A stretch of DNA of 64,000 bases from Chloroflexota bacterium (GTDB lineage: Bacteria; Chloroflexota; Anaerolineae; 4572-78; J111), in NCBI GenBank assembly GCA_016860845.1, contig BOKF01000028.1, positions 52,035-116,034 on the forward strand, written 5' to 3'. Shown piece by piece: positions 16,394-25,099 of this stretch (within the stretch, counting starts at the first letter, position 1; each line of letters begins with the position of its first letter). The position numbers and the translations under genes are program-made. The notes beneath the pieces were generated by a model. That model had not been told where the DNA came from. It saw only the letters and a list, made by a program, of their open reading frames with translations, and searched no databases.

Positions 16394-16458
16394 CGTCTTG
16401 TTCCCAAACAGAACTGTCATCTTGTTCCCAAACTGACGCGAAGCGTGGGAACAAGATG
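16394..16458. repeat. TCTTGTTCCCA palindromic repeat
   Basis: TCTTGTTCCCAAAC occurs twice as a direct repeat (from about 16396 and 16420), and the second copy forms a perfect 13-bp inverted repeat, CATCTTGTTCCCA (16418-16430) with TGGGAACAAGATG (16446-16458), 15-base loop. No T-tract follows. It lies in the leader region of the next kinase gene and looks like another dispersed element. Confidence 0.75.
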
Positions 16459-16525
16459 AAACAAGATTAATAAGATGGCACGGGAGTATTAGTGTTTTCC
16501 GAAAAGCTCCATAGGAGATCAAACC

Positions 16526-18076
16526 ATGACCACACTCCCACCCCTCTCTTCTCCTGTTGATAAGGTGGGGCAACCTACAATTGCCGTTCTGGACGACGAT
16601 GCAACTATCCGTGAGTTGCTGCAAATCCGTCTGGAAGGGGCTGGTTACAAGGTTTTGCTAACCTACAGCTACGAAGATTTTATCACCCACATGACTGAAT
16701 GTGATGCCGTTCTGTGCGACATCATTCTAGCAACGGGAAGCGGCCTCCACGCCCTGAAGTGGATGCGCCAGCATTACCCCAATACGCCGGTCATCATCTT
16801 GACCGGCGCCCCCAGCTATGAAACTGCCGCCGAAGCCGTTCGCCTGGGCGCGTATGATTATCTGGCTAAACCCGTTCATAAAGATGAACTACTGGCGACT
16901 CTGGCTCGCGCGGTGGAACATCGGCGGCTGGCCCTTGAAAAAGCTCGCCTGGAAAAAGAAAATGAAGCCTACCGGCGAGAACTGGAACAGCGGGTAGCCG
17001 AGCGGACTCAATCGCTGCGTGACTCCCAGGAATTCTTAACCAATCTGACCAACACCATGGCCGACGCCGTTTTTAGCATCAAATTACCCGAATACCGGAT
17101 TGAGTATGTTAATCAAGCCGTCAGCCAGATTTTTGGTTATCAGCCAGAAGAACTGTTAGGCCAGACGCTGCCGGTTTTGTACCTCGAAGAAGCTGGTTTC
17201 AATGTCTTTATCCAGAGGCAAGCCGCCGCGCTCCAGGCAGGTCAAAACGAGATGCGCTTGGAGCAGTTGCTGCGCCACAAATCAGGGAAGGGGGTTTGGA
17301 CAGAGATTGCCGCCGTCTTTCTGCACATAAACGGCCAACCGGCCCAAATAATTAGTGTGATCCGTGATATAAGCCAGCGCAGCCTCTTGTTGGGGGTGGT
17401 GGCGCATGAATTGCGCAGCCCCCTGGCCTTATTGAAGGGATTTTCAGAAGTGTTACTGGATGATGTAACCACGATTGATCCGGAAAGTTTAAGCAAATAT
17501 TTAACCAGCATTAATTCAACGGTAGTCCGGATGTTTACCCTGCTTAACAACCTGCTGGACATAACCTCCATTGAATTGGGCCAAATTTCTTTGACGATAG
17601 AACCAGTTAATCTGAACCAGCTTCTACGGACGCATGTGGGTGATTACACCTATATTGCTAACAAAAAGGCAATTACCCTGAGCGAGCGATTAGCCTCGGA
17701 CGAGCTGACCTGCTCCTGCGACCCGGCGAAAATCGGCCAGGTTGTTTCTAATTTTATTGATAATGCCATTAAATATTCTGAACCGGGCACAAAGATCGAG
17801 GTCATCGGCGAGCAGCGCGGGGCGCAGATTTGGGTGGGAGTTAAAGATCAGGGGCCGGGCATCAAGCCGGATGAGATGCAGCACCTTTTTAAGAACTTTG
17901 GAAAAACCAGTTCCAAACCAACCGGCGGTGAAAGATCAACGGGCCTGGGCCTGGCTATCTGCAAAAAAATTATCGAAGCGCACCAGGGCGAAATTGGCGT
18001 CGAGTCTACCCCCGGCCATGGTGCGACATTTTGGTTCAGCCTGCCAATTTCAGCCACCACTCCGCTGCCGGCGTAA
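16526..18076 (+). CDS. Hybrid REC-PAS-histidine kinase
   Basis: A 516-residue soluble signalling protein. The receiver (about 17-135) has VLDDDAT, the phosphoacceptor LCDIILA and the Lys in LAKPVHKDE. A coiled coil (about 140-170, rich in Glu, Arg and Leu) leads into a PAS domain (about 168-285), then HisKA with VVAHELRSPLALLKGF (His near residue 294) and HATPase with N box SNFIDNAIKYSEPG, G1 DQGPGI and G2 GLGLAICKKI. REC-first kinases often relay a signal from another kinase. AGGAGA precedes the ATG by 8 bases. Its 3' end overlaps glgX by 27 bases, convergent. Confidence 0.92.
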   Translation: MTTLPPLSSPVDKVGQPTIAVLDDDATIRELLQIRLEGAGYKVLLTYSYEDFITHMTECDAVLCDIILATGSGLHALKWMRQHYPNTPVIILTGAPSYETAAEAVRLGAYDYLAKPVHKDELLATLARAVEHRRLALEKARLEKENEAYRRELEQRVAERTQSLRDSQEFLTNLTNTMADAVFSIKLPEYRIEYVNQAVSQIFGYQPEELLGQTLPVLYLEEAGFNVFIQRQAAALQAGQNEMRLEQLLRHKSGKGVWTEIAAVFLHINGQPAQIISVIRDISQRSLLLGVVAHELRSPLALLKGFSEVLLDDVTTIDPESLSKYLTSINSTVVRMFTLLNNLLDITSIELGQISLTIEPVNLNQLLRTHVGDYTYIANKKAITLSERLASDELTCSCDPAKIGQVVSNFIDNAIKYSEPGTKIEVIGEQRGAQIWVGVKDQGPGIKPDEMQHLFKNFGKTSSKPTGGERSTGLGLAICKKIIEAHQGEIGVESTPGHGATFWFSLPISATTPLPA

Positions 18077-20134
18077 GACCACTACCGACCTGGCCCTGAC
18101 CAGGTAGTCGAGGCTGTCGAGCCGCGTTTCCTGCCCCGGCTCGGCAATGTCTTCCGGGCTGGGCAGGCTGGTGTCTACCACCCGCAACCATTCCTCGGGG
18201 CGGCCTTCCTGAACGGTGAAGCGTAAATCCCCCCAATAGGCATTAATCATGACATAAAAATCGTCGTCTCGCTGCGACGCTCCACTCAGAAAGTAAGCCA
18301 GGGTGTGCGAATGGTAATTGAGGTCAGGCGGACCGCCGGGGCCGTACCAGCGGACATCCTCGCGCCAGAAGCGGCTGCGCCCGATCGAGGGGTGAGCTTT
18401 GCGCAAGGCGATCATCGTTTTGAAGAAGCGAAAAATGTCCCTATTTTTCTCCTGCAGCTCCCAATCCAGCCAGGTGATCTCGTTGTCCTGGTTGTAGGGA
18501 TTGTTGTTGCCCCGCTGGGTGTTCATGAACTCATCCCCGGCAACGATCATCGGCATGCCGTTGGCCAGCAGCAGCAGGGCGCAGAAATTCTTCACCTGGC
18601 GGCGGCGCAGCGCCAATACCTCCGCCGGCGCGCCTTCGTCGCCTTCCCAGCCGCAGTTCCAACTCCGGTTGTCATCCGCGCCGTCGGTATTATCGTGGCC
18701 GTTGGCCTCGTTGTGTTTGTTATTGTAGGCCACTAAGTCGTAGAGACAGAAACCGTCATGCGCGGTCAGAAAATTGACGCTCTGATAAGGCCGGTAGGCG
18801 TCGAAGAGATCGTCAGGGAAGAGATCATCGCTGCCGTAGAGCCTACTCATCAACGCGCCGACGTAGCCCGGATCACCCTTGACAAAAGCGCGGACATCGT
18901 CGCGGAACTTGCCGTTCCATTGCAGCCAGTTGACGCCGGGAAAGCCGCGCCCAAGCTGGTAACTGCCAATGTCCCAGGCTTCGGCCACCAGGCGCACGTC
19001 CACTTCATTGGCCAGAAAACTGATTTCGGCGATCAGGGGCGGGTCCACGTAATTTATCGAGCCATCGTTGTTGCGGGAGAAAATCGAGGCCAGATCAAAG
19101 CGGAAGCCATCTATGTGCATCTGCTCGGCCCAAAAGGTCAGGCTGCGCATGATGAGACCGCGCACCGCCAGATGCGGACAGCGCAGCGTGTTGCCGCAGC
19201 CGGTATCGTTGAGGTAAGTGCCTCGATAGGGATCGAGCAGGTAGTAGCTGTGGTTGTCCAGGCCCCGATAGCAGTAGGTCGGCCCCGCCTCGTTGCCTTC
19301 GCTGGTGTGGTTATAGACGACATCAAGCCAGACCTCTATTCCGGCCCGATGAAAAGCGTTGACCATCGTGCGGAACTCCTCCTGCGCCTCGCCATGAACA
19401 TATTCGTGATGAGGCGCAAAGAAGTTGAGGGTCATATAGCCCCAGTAATTGCCCTCCTGAGGGTCAAACTGATGCACAGGCAATAACTCGACGACCGTGA
19501 CCCCCAGTTCCTGCAAATAAGGAATCTTCTCGACCAACCCGGCGAAAGTCCCCCGCTTTTCCGGGCTGACCCCCGAATTGGCCCGCGCCGTAAAGCCCTT
19601 GACATGCAGTTCATAAATAATGGTATCATACGTGTGGCGGGGGGCCGGATTCTTATCCCAATCGAAGGAAGCCTGCCGCCCGGGGAGAACGCCTAGCGGC
19701 GCCTGGCCGTCGGTGGGGCCGGGGTGGGTGCAGGCAGCGCGGCTATAATTCGGCGGGAAAAAGACCGCCGAGACGTAGGGGTCAAGCAAAATTTTCTGCG
19801 GATCAAAGCGGTGGCCGAGGGCCGGGTCGTATGGCCCCTCCACCCGGTAGGCGTACAGGGTTGCGCCGTTCAGCGCAGCCGCCGGCAGCCAGCAGTGCCA
19901 GACCGGGCCGGTTTTGTTGGCAAGGTGGTTAAGCCGATATTGATAAACCGGCGTAACCGGGTCCTGTTCGGTGTAGAACAGCAGCGTTACCCCGGTGGCA
20001 TAACGCGAGTAGAGGGCAAAATTGTAGGCCCGGTGCTCCTCCAACCAGGTTACCCCCAGGGGCGCTGAAACCCCTTCGGCCATCTCCCAGGGTTCGACAG
20101 TTCTAAGTCTTTCTGTCCAGTCAAACATGGGCAC
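18050..20134 (-). CDS. glgX: Glycogen debranching enzyme (GH13, GlgX/TreX-like)
   Basis: A 694-residue GH13 alpha-1,6-glucosidase (isoamylase type) acting on glycogen or limit dextrin. An N-terminal CBM48-like domain (about 15-140, PLGVTWLEEHRAYNFALYSR) precedes the TIM barrel. Catalytic residues can be placed: nucleophile Asp347 (GFRFDLASI), acid/base Glu385 (VAEAWDIG) and transition-state Asp460 (TAHDGF). The signature VVYNHTSEGNE is upstream of them. AAGGAGT stands 8 bases before the ATG. Length is normal. No other glycogen gene is in the window. Confidence 0.95.
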   Translation of the reverse strand: MPMFDWTERLRTVEPWEMAEGVSAPLGVTWLEEHRAYNFALYSRYATGVTLLFYTEQDPVTPVYQYRLNHLANKTGPVWHCWLPAAALNGATLYAYRVEGPYDPALGHRFDPQKILLDPYVSAVFFPPNYSRAACTHPGPTDGQAPLGVLPGRQASFDWDKNPAPRHTYDTIIYELHVKGFTARANSGVSPEKRGTFAGLVEKIPYLQELGVTVVELLPVHQFDPQEGNYWGYMTLNFFAPHHEYVHGEAQEEFRTMVNAFHRAGIEVWLDVVYNHTSEGNEAGPTYCYRGLDNHSYYLLDPYRGTYLNDTGCGNTLRCPHLAVRGLIMRSLTFWAEQMHIDGFRFDLASIFSRNNDGSINYVDPPLIAEISFLANEVDVRLVAEAWDIGSYQLGRGFPGVNWLQWNGKFRDDVRAFVKGDPGYVGALMSRLYGSDDLFPDDLFDAYRPYQSVNFLTAHDGFCLYDLVAYNNKHNEANGHDNTDGADDNRSWNCGWEGDEGAPAEVLALRRRQVKNFCALLLLANGMPMIVAGDEFMNTQRGNNNPYNQDNEITWLDWELQEKNRDIFRFFKTMIALRKAHPSIGRSRFWREDVRWYGPGGPPDLNYHSHTLAYFLSGASQRDDDFYVMINAYWGDLRFTVQEGRPEEWLRVVDTSLPSPEDIAEPGQETRLDSLDYLVRARSVVVLRRQRSGG

Positions 20135-20205
20135 TACTCCTTTTATAGACAGGGTAAATCATTCCAGCCGGGTACAATTCTAATATCCGTATTTCAATTC
20201 AGCAA

Positions 20206-20271
20206 TTCCAACTTGGAAAGACCGCAGAGGTACGCTTCGCGAAAACCTCTGCGGTCTACCTAAAATTGGAA
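20206..20271. repeat. AGACCGCAGAGGT palindromic element
   Basis: AGACCGCAGAGGT (20219-20231) and ACCTCTGCGGTCT (20245-20257) form a perfect 13-bp stem, with an outer TTCCAA (20206-20211) pairing to TTGGAA (20266-20271). It sits between the divergent glgX and lacI-type genes, without a T-tract. Confidence 0.78.
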
Positions 20272-20294
20272 CAGATTCTCTCGTCGGTTTGATA

Positions 20295-20323
20295 TTGACA
20301 CCGTTCCAAATCCATGTTATTCT
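20295..20323 (+). promoter_or_regulatory. Promoter of the LacI-type regulator gene
   Basis: Consensus -35 TTGACA (20295-20300), 17-base spacer, -10 TATTCT (20318-20323). The operator palindrome begins 2 bases downstream of the -10, so bound repressor would block initiation. Confidence 0.78.
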
Positions 20324-20325
20324 AC

Positions 20326-20352
20326 CTGAAACGTTACACTAAAACGTTTCAG
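20326..20352. promoter_or_regulatory. LacI-family operator
   Basis: CTGAAACGTT (20326-20335) and AACGTTTCAG (20343-20352) are a perfect 10-bp inverted repeat with 7-base spacer. The AAACGTT half-site is typical of LacI/GalR-family operators. Position over the transcription start implies autoregulation; binding by the product of the next gene is inferred. Confidence 0.78.
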
Positions 20353-20370
20353 AAAAAGGCCAGGGTGACA

Positions 20371-21417
20371 ATGGGGTCCCTAACTCGGCAAAGATTAGCC
20401 AAGAGAGTCACCATTAAAGATGTGGCTGAAGCGGCGGGCGTCTCGGTGACGACGGTGTCGAATGTTCTCAATCAGCGCACCGAAGCCATGGCCGAGACGA
20501 CGCTCCTGCGGATTCAAGAAGCGATCCTCTCGCTCAACTACCGGCCCAGCCGGGTGGCCCGCAGCCTGGTGACCCGCCAAACGGCGACCATTGGCCTGAT
20601 CATCGCCGAGATTGAAACCCCTCTCTTTCTACAGGCGCTTAATTTTATCGAACCCATTGCTCGCAGCGCGGGCCACAATGTCCTCTTGTGCAGCGCCCAA
20701 AACCTGGCTGACGAACAACAAGCAGTCAACCTCCTGTTAGAAAAACAAGTTGACGGCATCATCTTTCTCAACACCTCGATCTACATTGACGACGAATACC
20801 TGACCCGGCTCCCACCCTCAGCGCCGCCGATTGTTATCATTAATCGCACCCTGACCCATCAACTTGGCTTTGATCAGATCCAATGGGATAACCAGGGTGG
20901 GGTTAGGGCTGTGGTCAGCTACCTGTTCCAGCACGGGCATCGCCATATCGCCCTGCTACGCGGCCCGGCCACCCGGCGCAGCTCAACCGAGCGGCTGGAA
21001 GGCTATCGCCGGGCACTCCAGCAGCATTCCCTGGAATATTGTGAGGATTACGTTCGCCTGGCCGATTTCGAAGCTCCCCAGGAGACATGGGCGCAAGCCG
21101 CGGCTGAATTACTGGCGGTCTCGCCCCGGCCCAGCGCCATTCTGGCTTCCAATGACATCGTCGCCGCGGTGGTGCTGCGGGCCGTTCAACGGGCCGGGCT
21201 GCGCGTCCCCCAGGATGTAGCAGTCATTGGCTACGACAACCAGCCTTTTTGTACTTTCTTAAATCCAGCCCTGACGACTGTCGGCGTGCCCATCGTCGAG
21301 GCGGGCCGGCTGGCCACCGAGATGCTCTTGGCCCGGCTGGCCGAGCCATACCGGCCCCTGGAACGGGTGGTCTTGCCCTGTTCCCTGATCGTGCGCGAGT
21401 CAAGTGAGGCGATTTAG
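20371..21417 (+). CDS. LacI-family transcriptional repressor
   Basis: A 348-residue LacI/GalR regulator. The HTH VTIKDVAEAAGVSVTTVSNV and hinge helix NYRPSRVARSLVTR (about 15-70) lead into a periplasmic-binding-protein-like effector domain (TIGLIIAEIETPLFLQALN through LIVRESSEAI). I choose the ATG at 20371 because the frame's earlier ATG at 20314 lies inside the promoter and operator. The gene precedes nagB, an ABC importer and nagA, so it most likely controls amino-sugar uptake and breakdown. The effector is unknown; GlcN-6-P or GlcNAc-6-P are candidates by context. Confidence 0.92.
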   Translation: MGSLTRQRLAKRVTIKDVAEAAGVSVTTVSNVLNQRTEAMAETTLLRIQEAILSLNYRPSRVARSLVTRQTATIGLIIAEIETPLFLQALNFIEPIARSAGHNVLLCSAQNLADEQQAVNLLLEKQVDGIIFLNTSIYIDDEYLTRLPPSAPPIVIINRTLTHQLGFDQIQWDNQGGVRAVVSYLFQHGHRHIALLRGPATRRSSTERLEGYRRALQQHSLEYCEDYVRLADFEAPQETWAQAAAELLAVSPRPSAILASNDIVAAVVLRAVQRAGLRVPQDVAVIGYDNQPFCTFLNPALTTVGVPIVEAGRLATEMLLARLAEPYRPLERVVLPCSLIVRESSEAI

Positions 21418-21448
21418 CCGAAGTTATTGGAAAGAAAGAATGTCTTCC

Positions 21449-21548
21449 CATGTCATTCCGAGTGGAGCGGAGCGGAACGAGGAATCCCTTAAAACGTAAC
21501 TCTAGAGAGATTTCTCGCTCCCCCTTTGGGGTCGCTCGAAATGACATG
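21449..21548. repeat. TGTCATTCCGAG-type dispersed element, copy 1
   Basis: A 100-base element beginning CATGTCATTCCGAG and ending CGAAATGACATG, with self-complementary ends and an internal AGAGAGATTTCTCGCTCC segment. A related element lies at 29501-29607. Such elements resemble small non-autonomous repeats seen in many environmental genomes. It separates the lacI-type gene from nagB. Confidence 0.8.
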
Positions 21549-21593
21549 GTTAAGCCCGTTGACATCTAATATTTTCTTTTTAGGTGAGGTACC

Positions 21594-22370
21594 GTGAACG
21601 AAATTCAACCGCTCAAAACAACTCAATATGACCAACTCCCCGTCGCCGTTTATGGCAGCAACCAGGACATGGGCCGGGCGGCGGCGCTGGACGCCCGCGA
21701 CATCATCAGCCGAGCCATTGCCGAGAAAGGCGAAGCCAGCATCATCCTGGCGACGGGTAACTCGCAGCTTACCTTTTTGGCAGCCTTGCGCGACCTGCCG
21801 GGGCTTGACTGGTCCAAAATCAGCGTCTTCCACATGGACGAGTACCTCGGCCTGGACCCCAGCCACCCGGCCAGCTTCCCCCTGTTTCTGCGCCGCCACA
21901 TCCTCGACGCCGTCAAGCCTAAAGCCTTTTATCCGGTTCCCGGCCGGCCGGAAAATGTCGAGGCGGCCTGCCGCGAGTACGAGAGCTTGCTGCGCGCCCA
22001 CCCCGCCGACATGGTCGCCCTGGGCTGGGGCGAGAACGGCCACATTGCCTTCAATGACCCGCCCTACGCCCTGTTCAACGACCCGGTCTGGGTCAAGGTC
22101 ATCGAGCTGGCCGAAGCCAGCCGCCGCCAGCAGGTCGGCGAGGGCCATTTTGGTTCCCTGGCCGAAGTCCCGACCCGCGCCATCACCCTGACTATTCCGG
22201 CCCTGCTGGCCCCTAAACAGATTTTGTGCATCGTGCCGGAAGCCCGCAAAGCCGACGCCGTCCGCGCCTGCCTGACCGAGCCGGTCAGCGAAGAGCGGCC
22301 CGGTTCGATTCTGCGCCAGGTAGGGTACGCGCGGGTCTATTTGGATGTGGAGTCGGCGGGGAAGTTATAA
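21594..22370 (+). CDS. nagB: Glucosamine-6-phosphate deaminase-like protein
   Basis: A 258-residue NagB-family protein that should turn glucosamine-6-phosphate into fructose-6-phosphate and ammonia. It has ATGNSQLTFLAAL (phosphate loop), FHMDEYLGL (proton-transfer Asp) and GWGENGHIAFNDP with the ring-opening His. Compared with E. coli NagB (GxGxDGHIAFNEP, from memory) the active-site Asp and Glu are exchanged for Glu/Asn-Gly and Asp, as in a NagB-like subfamily, so another amino-sugar phosphate is possible. The GTG start follows AGGTGAGG. nagA lies 17 kb downstream at the other end of the cluster. Confidence 0.85.
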   Translation: MNEIQPLKTTQYDQLPVAVYGSNQDMGRAAALDARDIISRAIAEKGEASIILATGNSQLTFLAALRDLPGLDWSKISVFHMDEYLGLDPSHPASFPLFLRRHILDAVKPKAFYPVPGRPENVEAACREYESLLRAHPADMVALGWGENGHIAFNDPPYALFNDPVWVKVIELAEASRRQQVGEGHFGSLAEVPTRAITLTIPALLAPKQILCIVPEARKADAVRACLTEPVSEERPGSILRQVGYARVYLDVESAGKL

Positions 22371-22389
22371 ATACGACGGGAGAGTCTCC

Positions 22390-23850
22390 GTGGCTGTAAG
22401 TTTCAAGAGTGATGAAAGCTTTTTGCGCAAGTTAGCTGTAGGGGCAATAGGAACCAAGGCCACGATTAAAAGAGTTGCAGCGCTTGGTTACGAACCCATT
22501 GAATTAGAGCGAGGCTCAACCGGGTACAAAATTTGGAAGAAAATAAAGATTAAGCGCATTCGTGTTCCCGATATTTTGTGTCTACGGAGCGGCCAAAGGT
22601 TCGAATCAAGAGGTAAGACGAAGCTGGAAATTTCCATGTCGCATTCATTACGAGACCCGTACCGAGCTTGGGATGCAGGAATGCGCCCTGATGACTTGGT
22701 AGCTATTGTTCTTTGCCAGCAAGCCAGCGAAAGTCCAGTTGACTGGGAAGTAATTTCACCCATTCATTTTGTGAAAGTTGAGGATATGCGCGAGGCGGTA
22801 GCGAAGGATCATGTTAAAGTTACAGAGCCGAAAGGTGTGGAAGAGGGATCCGAAATCCGCATTATCTGGCCCTGTGTTACAGCGAATGAAGAGTCGGTCG
22901 TAGCAGAGGTTACCCATAAAAGCATCAAACTGATCTCCCAGGCAAGCGGAGCGACACAGAGATGTACACTTACAAGAAAACGTTTTTCGCTCCTACCGCA
23001 GTGTCAAGTAGGTGAGGTTGTTCAGAAGCATCAAATTGTGGCCTCAACTGTTCCTATCAGCTTAAGCCCTGTCCGTAAAGTTGAAGTTGACGAACAATTT
23101 TTCCTGGCTCGTCTGCAAAGCGCCTCACTCAGCGAGCGATACGCTGCAGCCAAAGCATTAAGATTTCGCGGCTACCAAGAAAGCTCAGCACCGCTTAAAG
23201 GACGAATGCTTGATGAGGAAGAGGATATCTACGTTCGGCTTGAAGCAGCCGCGGCTTTGGCTGCACACGATGACCTATCGGGTTGGGCTTTTCTGAAACA
23301 GAGCTTGAACAGTGATTACCTGACTATCCAGCTTGAAACTGTCATCGTTATTTCGGAAATTGTGCAGCCTCAAAGTGAGCAAATGCTCATTGCCGTTCTA
23401 GCTGATCCCAATCGGGATAGTGAAGTTCGCGCCGGGGCAGCGTGGGCGCTTGGGGAATTTAAAACACGAGAGGTAACATCTGCGCTCGTGGATACTTTCA
23501 ACTCAACCAGCCTAGAGATCAAGACGGAGGCAGCGAGAGCGCTATTGAAGATTGCACCAGCTCAAATCGCCGCACTTATTGAAGCTTTCCAGACTATTGA
23601 TTCATCGAAACGTGATGGTATAGCATGGGCGTTAGCCAGAGCAGGGGGATTTGATATAGCAAAGTTACTGAATGATCAGCAAGATCTAAACCTGCGGAAA
23701 TGGATCAGCTATATTGCCGGTTATGGACGATCTTTGTTTGCTGAAGAGCAGATCAATGAATTGCGCAAAATAGATGCTGAGGTACACTTTGCCGCGAGCG
23801 TTCTATGGCAATTGTTGGCAAGTTGGATTTACGGGTTGGAAGAATATTAA
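22390..23850 (+). CDS. Putative restriction endonuclease-like domain fused to HEAT repeats
   Basis: A 486-residue protein. Residues about 10-115 contain VAALGYEPIELERGSTGYKI, IKRIRVPDILCLRSG (PD at 60-61), RFESRGKTKLEISMSHS (Glu72, Lys76, Lys78, Glu80) and WDAGMRPDDLVAIV. This order suggests a PD-(D/E)xK nuclease core, though exact catalytic pairing is ambiguous. Residues about 255-460 are HEAT/PBS-lyase-type helical repeats (SERYAAAKALRFRG, YVRLEAAAALAAHDDL, EVRAGAAWALGEFK, EIKTEAARALLKIA). GTG at 22390 follows GGGAGA by 7 bases; the frame's ATG at 22345 lies inside nagB. The methyltransferase gene starts one base after its stop. Codon and base use are AT-richer than nagB and the importer, so the pair was probably acquired together. 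Likely the restriction partner; not proven. Confidence 0.6.
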   Translation: MAVSFKSDESFLRKLAVGAIGTKATIKRVAALGYEPIELERGSTGYKIWKKIKIKRIRVPDILCLRSGQRFESRGKTKLEISMSHSLRDPYRAWDAGMRPDDLVAIVLCQQASESPVDWEVISPIHFVKVEDMREAVAKDHVKVTEPKGVEEGSEIRIIWPCVTANEESVVAEVTHKSIKLISQASGATQRCTLTRKRFSLLPQCQVGEVVQKHQIVASTVPISLSPVRKVEVDEQFFLARLQSASLSERYAAAKALRFRGYQESSAPLKGRMLDEEEDIYVRLEAAAALAAHDDLSGWAFLKQSLNSDYLTIQLETVIVISEIVQPQSEQMLIAVLADPNRDSEVRAGAAWALGEFKTREVTSALVDTFNSTSLEIKTEAARALLKIAPAQIAALIEAFQTIDSSKRDGIAWALARAGGFDIAKLLNDQQDLNLRKWISYIAGYGRSLFAEEQINELRKIDAEVHFAASVLWQLLASWIYGLEEY

Positions 23851-23851
23851 G

Positions 23852-24853
23852 ATGACACACACAGCCCTGCCGCTCCCTATTTACCGAACTAAGCGTGGTG
23901 CCGCTTATGTGGCCGACTCGTTGGCATTACTAGCCGCATTGCCGGATTCAAGTGTAGATTTAGTTGTAACATCACCCCCCTTTGCCCTCAGACGACAGAA
24001 AACGTATGGAAATGTGGAAGAGGGTGAATATGTTGCATGGCTTAAACCTTTCGGCCAACAAGTCTTTAGAGTGTTGAAGGACACAGGGAGCTTTGTTCTT
24101 GATTTAGGGGGAGCTTATAGGTCTGGTATTCCTTCACGATCTCTGTACAACTTCCGAGTTCTGCTTACTTTATGTGACGAGGTAGGCTTTCACTTAGCCG
24201 AAGATTTTTATTGGTTCAACCCAGCCAAGTTGCCTTCACCGATAGAATGGGTTAACAAGCGCAAAATTCGGGCAAAAGATGCAGTTGATACCATATGGTG
24301 GTTGAGCAAAACTGAATGGCCGAAAGCGGATGTCCGAAATGTTCTTAATCCTTACTCTTCAAGAATGAAAAAGTTAATAACAGACCCGGAAAGCTTTTAT
24401 TCTCCCAAGAAAAGGCCCTCTGGTCACGATATTGGAGCAAATTTTGGCAAGGATAACGGAGGTTCAATTCCTTCTAACATGTTGTCGATTTCTAACACCG
24501 ACAGTAATTCAACATATCTAAGACTCTGTAAAGAATTTAAACTTGAGCAGCATCCTGCTCGCTTTCCTGAAGAGCTACCTCGGTTTTTTATAAAGATGCT
24601 TACTCAGCCAGAAGATTTAGTAGTAGATATTTTCGCTGGCTCCAACACAACAGGGTCAGTGGCTGAATCACTTCAGCGAAAATGGATGGCCTTTGACTCC
24701 AATTATGAATATTTAAAAACTTCAGTGCTTCGGTTTCTAGAGGAACTAGAAATGCAAGAGGTAAGAGACATCGTAGAAAAACTAACTGATCCCTACGCCA
24801 ACATCGTATTACCTCAGCCATTGGCGGTCCAATTGCCCTTAGTTGATATGTAA
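23852..24853 (+). CDS. N4-cytosine DNA methyltransferase, M.PvuII-like
   Basis: A 333-residue beta-class methyltransferase: catalytic motif IV TSPPFALRRQKTYGN near residue 37 precedes the AdoMet motif I DIFAGSNTTG near residue 266. S/T-P-P-F is typical of N4-cytosine enzymes. Long segments such as KLPSPIEWVNKRKIRAKDAV and RPSGHDIG..FGKDNGGSIP match my recollection of M.PvuII, which modifies CAGCTG, so that specificity is predicted. I use the ATG at 23852, one base after the upstream stop; a longer frame from 23774 lies within the upstream gene. Its partner is the HEAT-repeat protein rather than a small PvuII-like nuclease. Confidence 0.9.
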   Translation: MTHTALPLPIYRTKRGAAYVADSLALLAALPDSSVDLVVTSPPFALRRQKTYGNVEEGEYVAWLKPFGQQVFRVLKDTGSFVLDLGGAYRSGIPSRSLYNFRVLLTLCDEVGFHLAEDFYWFNPAKLPSPIEWVNKRKIRAKDAVDTIWWLSKTEWPKADVRNVLNPYSSRMKKLITDPESFYSPKKRPSGHDIGANFGKDNGGSIPSNMLSISNTDSNSTYLRLCKEFKLEQHPARFPEELPRFFIKMLTQPEDLVVDIFAGSNTTGSVAESLQRKWMAFDSNYEYLKTSVLRFLEELEMQEVRDIVEKLTDPYANIVLPQPLAVQLPLVDM

Positions 24854-25099
24854 CCGGCAGTTTAATCTTAAACTGCTAACAAAAATGTTGTTAGGTGTTT
24901 CTCAGCCTGCTGGCCAGCAAGGGCCTTAGCTCAGGTTGTTGAGATGGATAACAACTAGAAATTGCTTACTGTATCTTAAATAAATAAAGGAGGAGCAACA
25001 TAAAAGACCAAATCACCTAATCTACACCTGTAGTCGTAGGTCATTGCCTGACCTGTCACCGTCATTCAACGAAGAATCCAAAGGAGAAAGGGTACCCCC
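24854..25099. other. Leader region of the ABC importer operon
   Basis: A 246-base gap. A strong AAAGGAGGAG (about 24987-24996) is followed by no start codon, so it may be the relic of a lost start. The real ribosome-binding site of the next gene is AAAGGAGAAAGG at about 25080. A 6-bp inverted repeat GTTGTT/AACAAC lies around 24936-24956. I see no confident promoter. Confidence 0.4.

Noticed and set aside
16349..16624. A 91-codon reverse frame over the tRNA terminator and repeat
   Set aside because: It runs through a terminator hairpin, a dispersed repeat and the 5' end of the hybrid kinase gene; no coding evidence.
20314..20370. Upstream ATG of the LacI-type frame as the real start
   Set aside because: It would place coding sequence over the -10 hexamer and operator; the first 19 residues do not resemble a LacI N-terminus.
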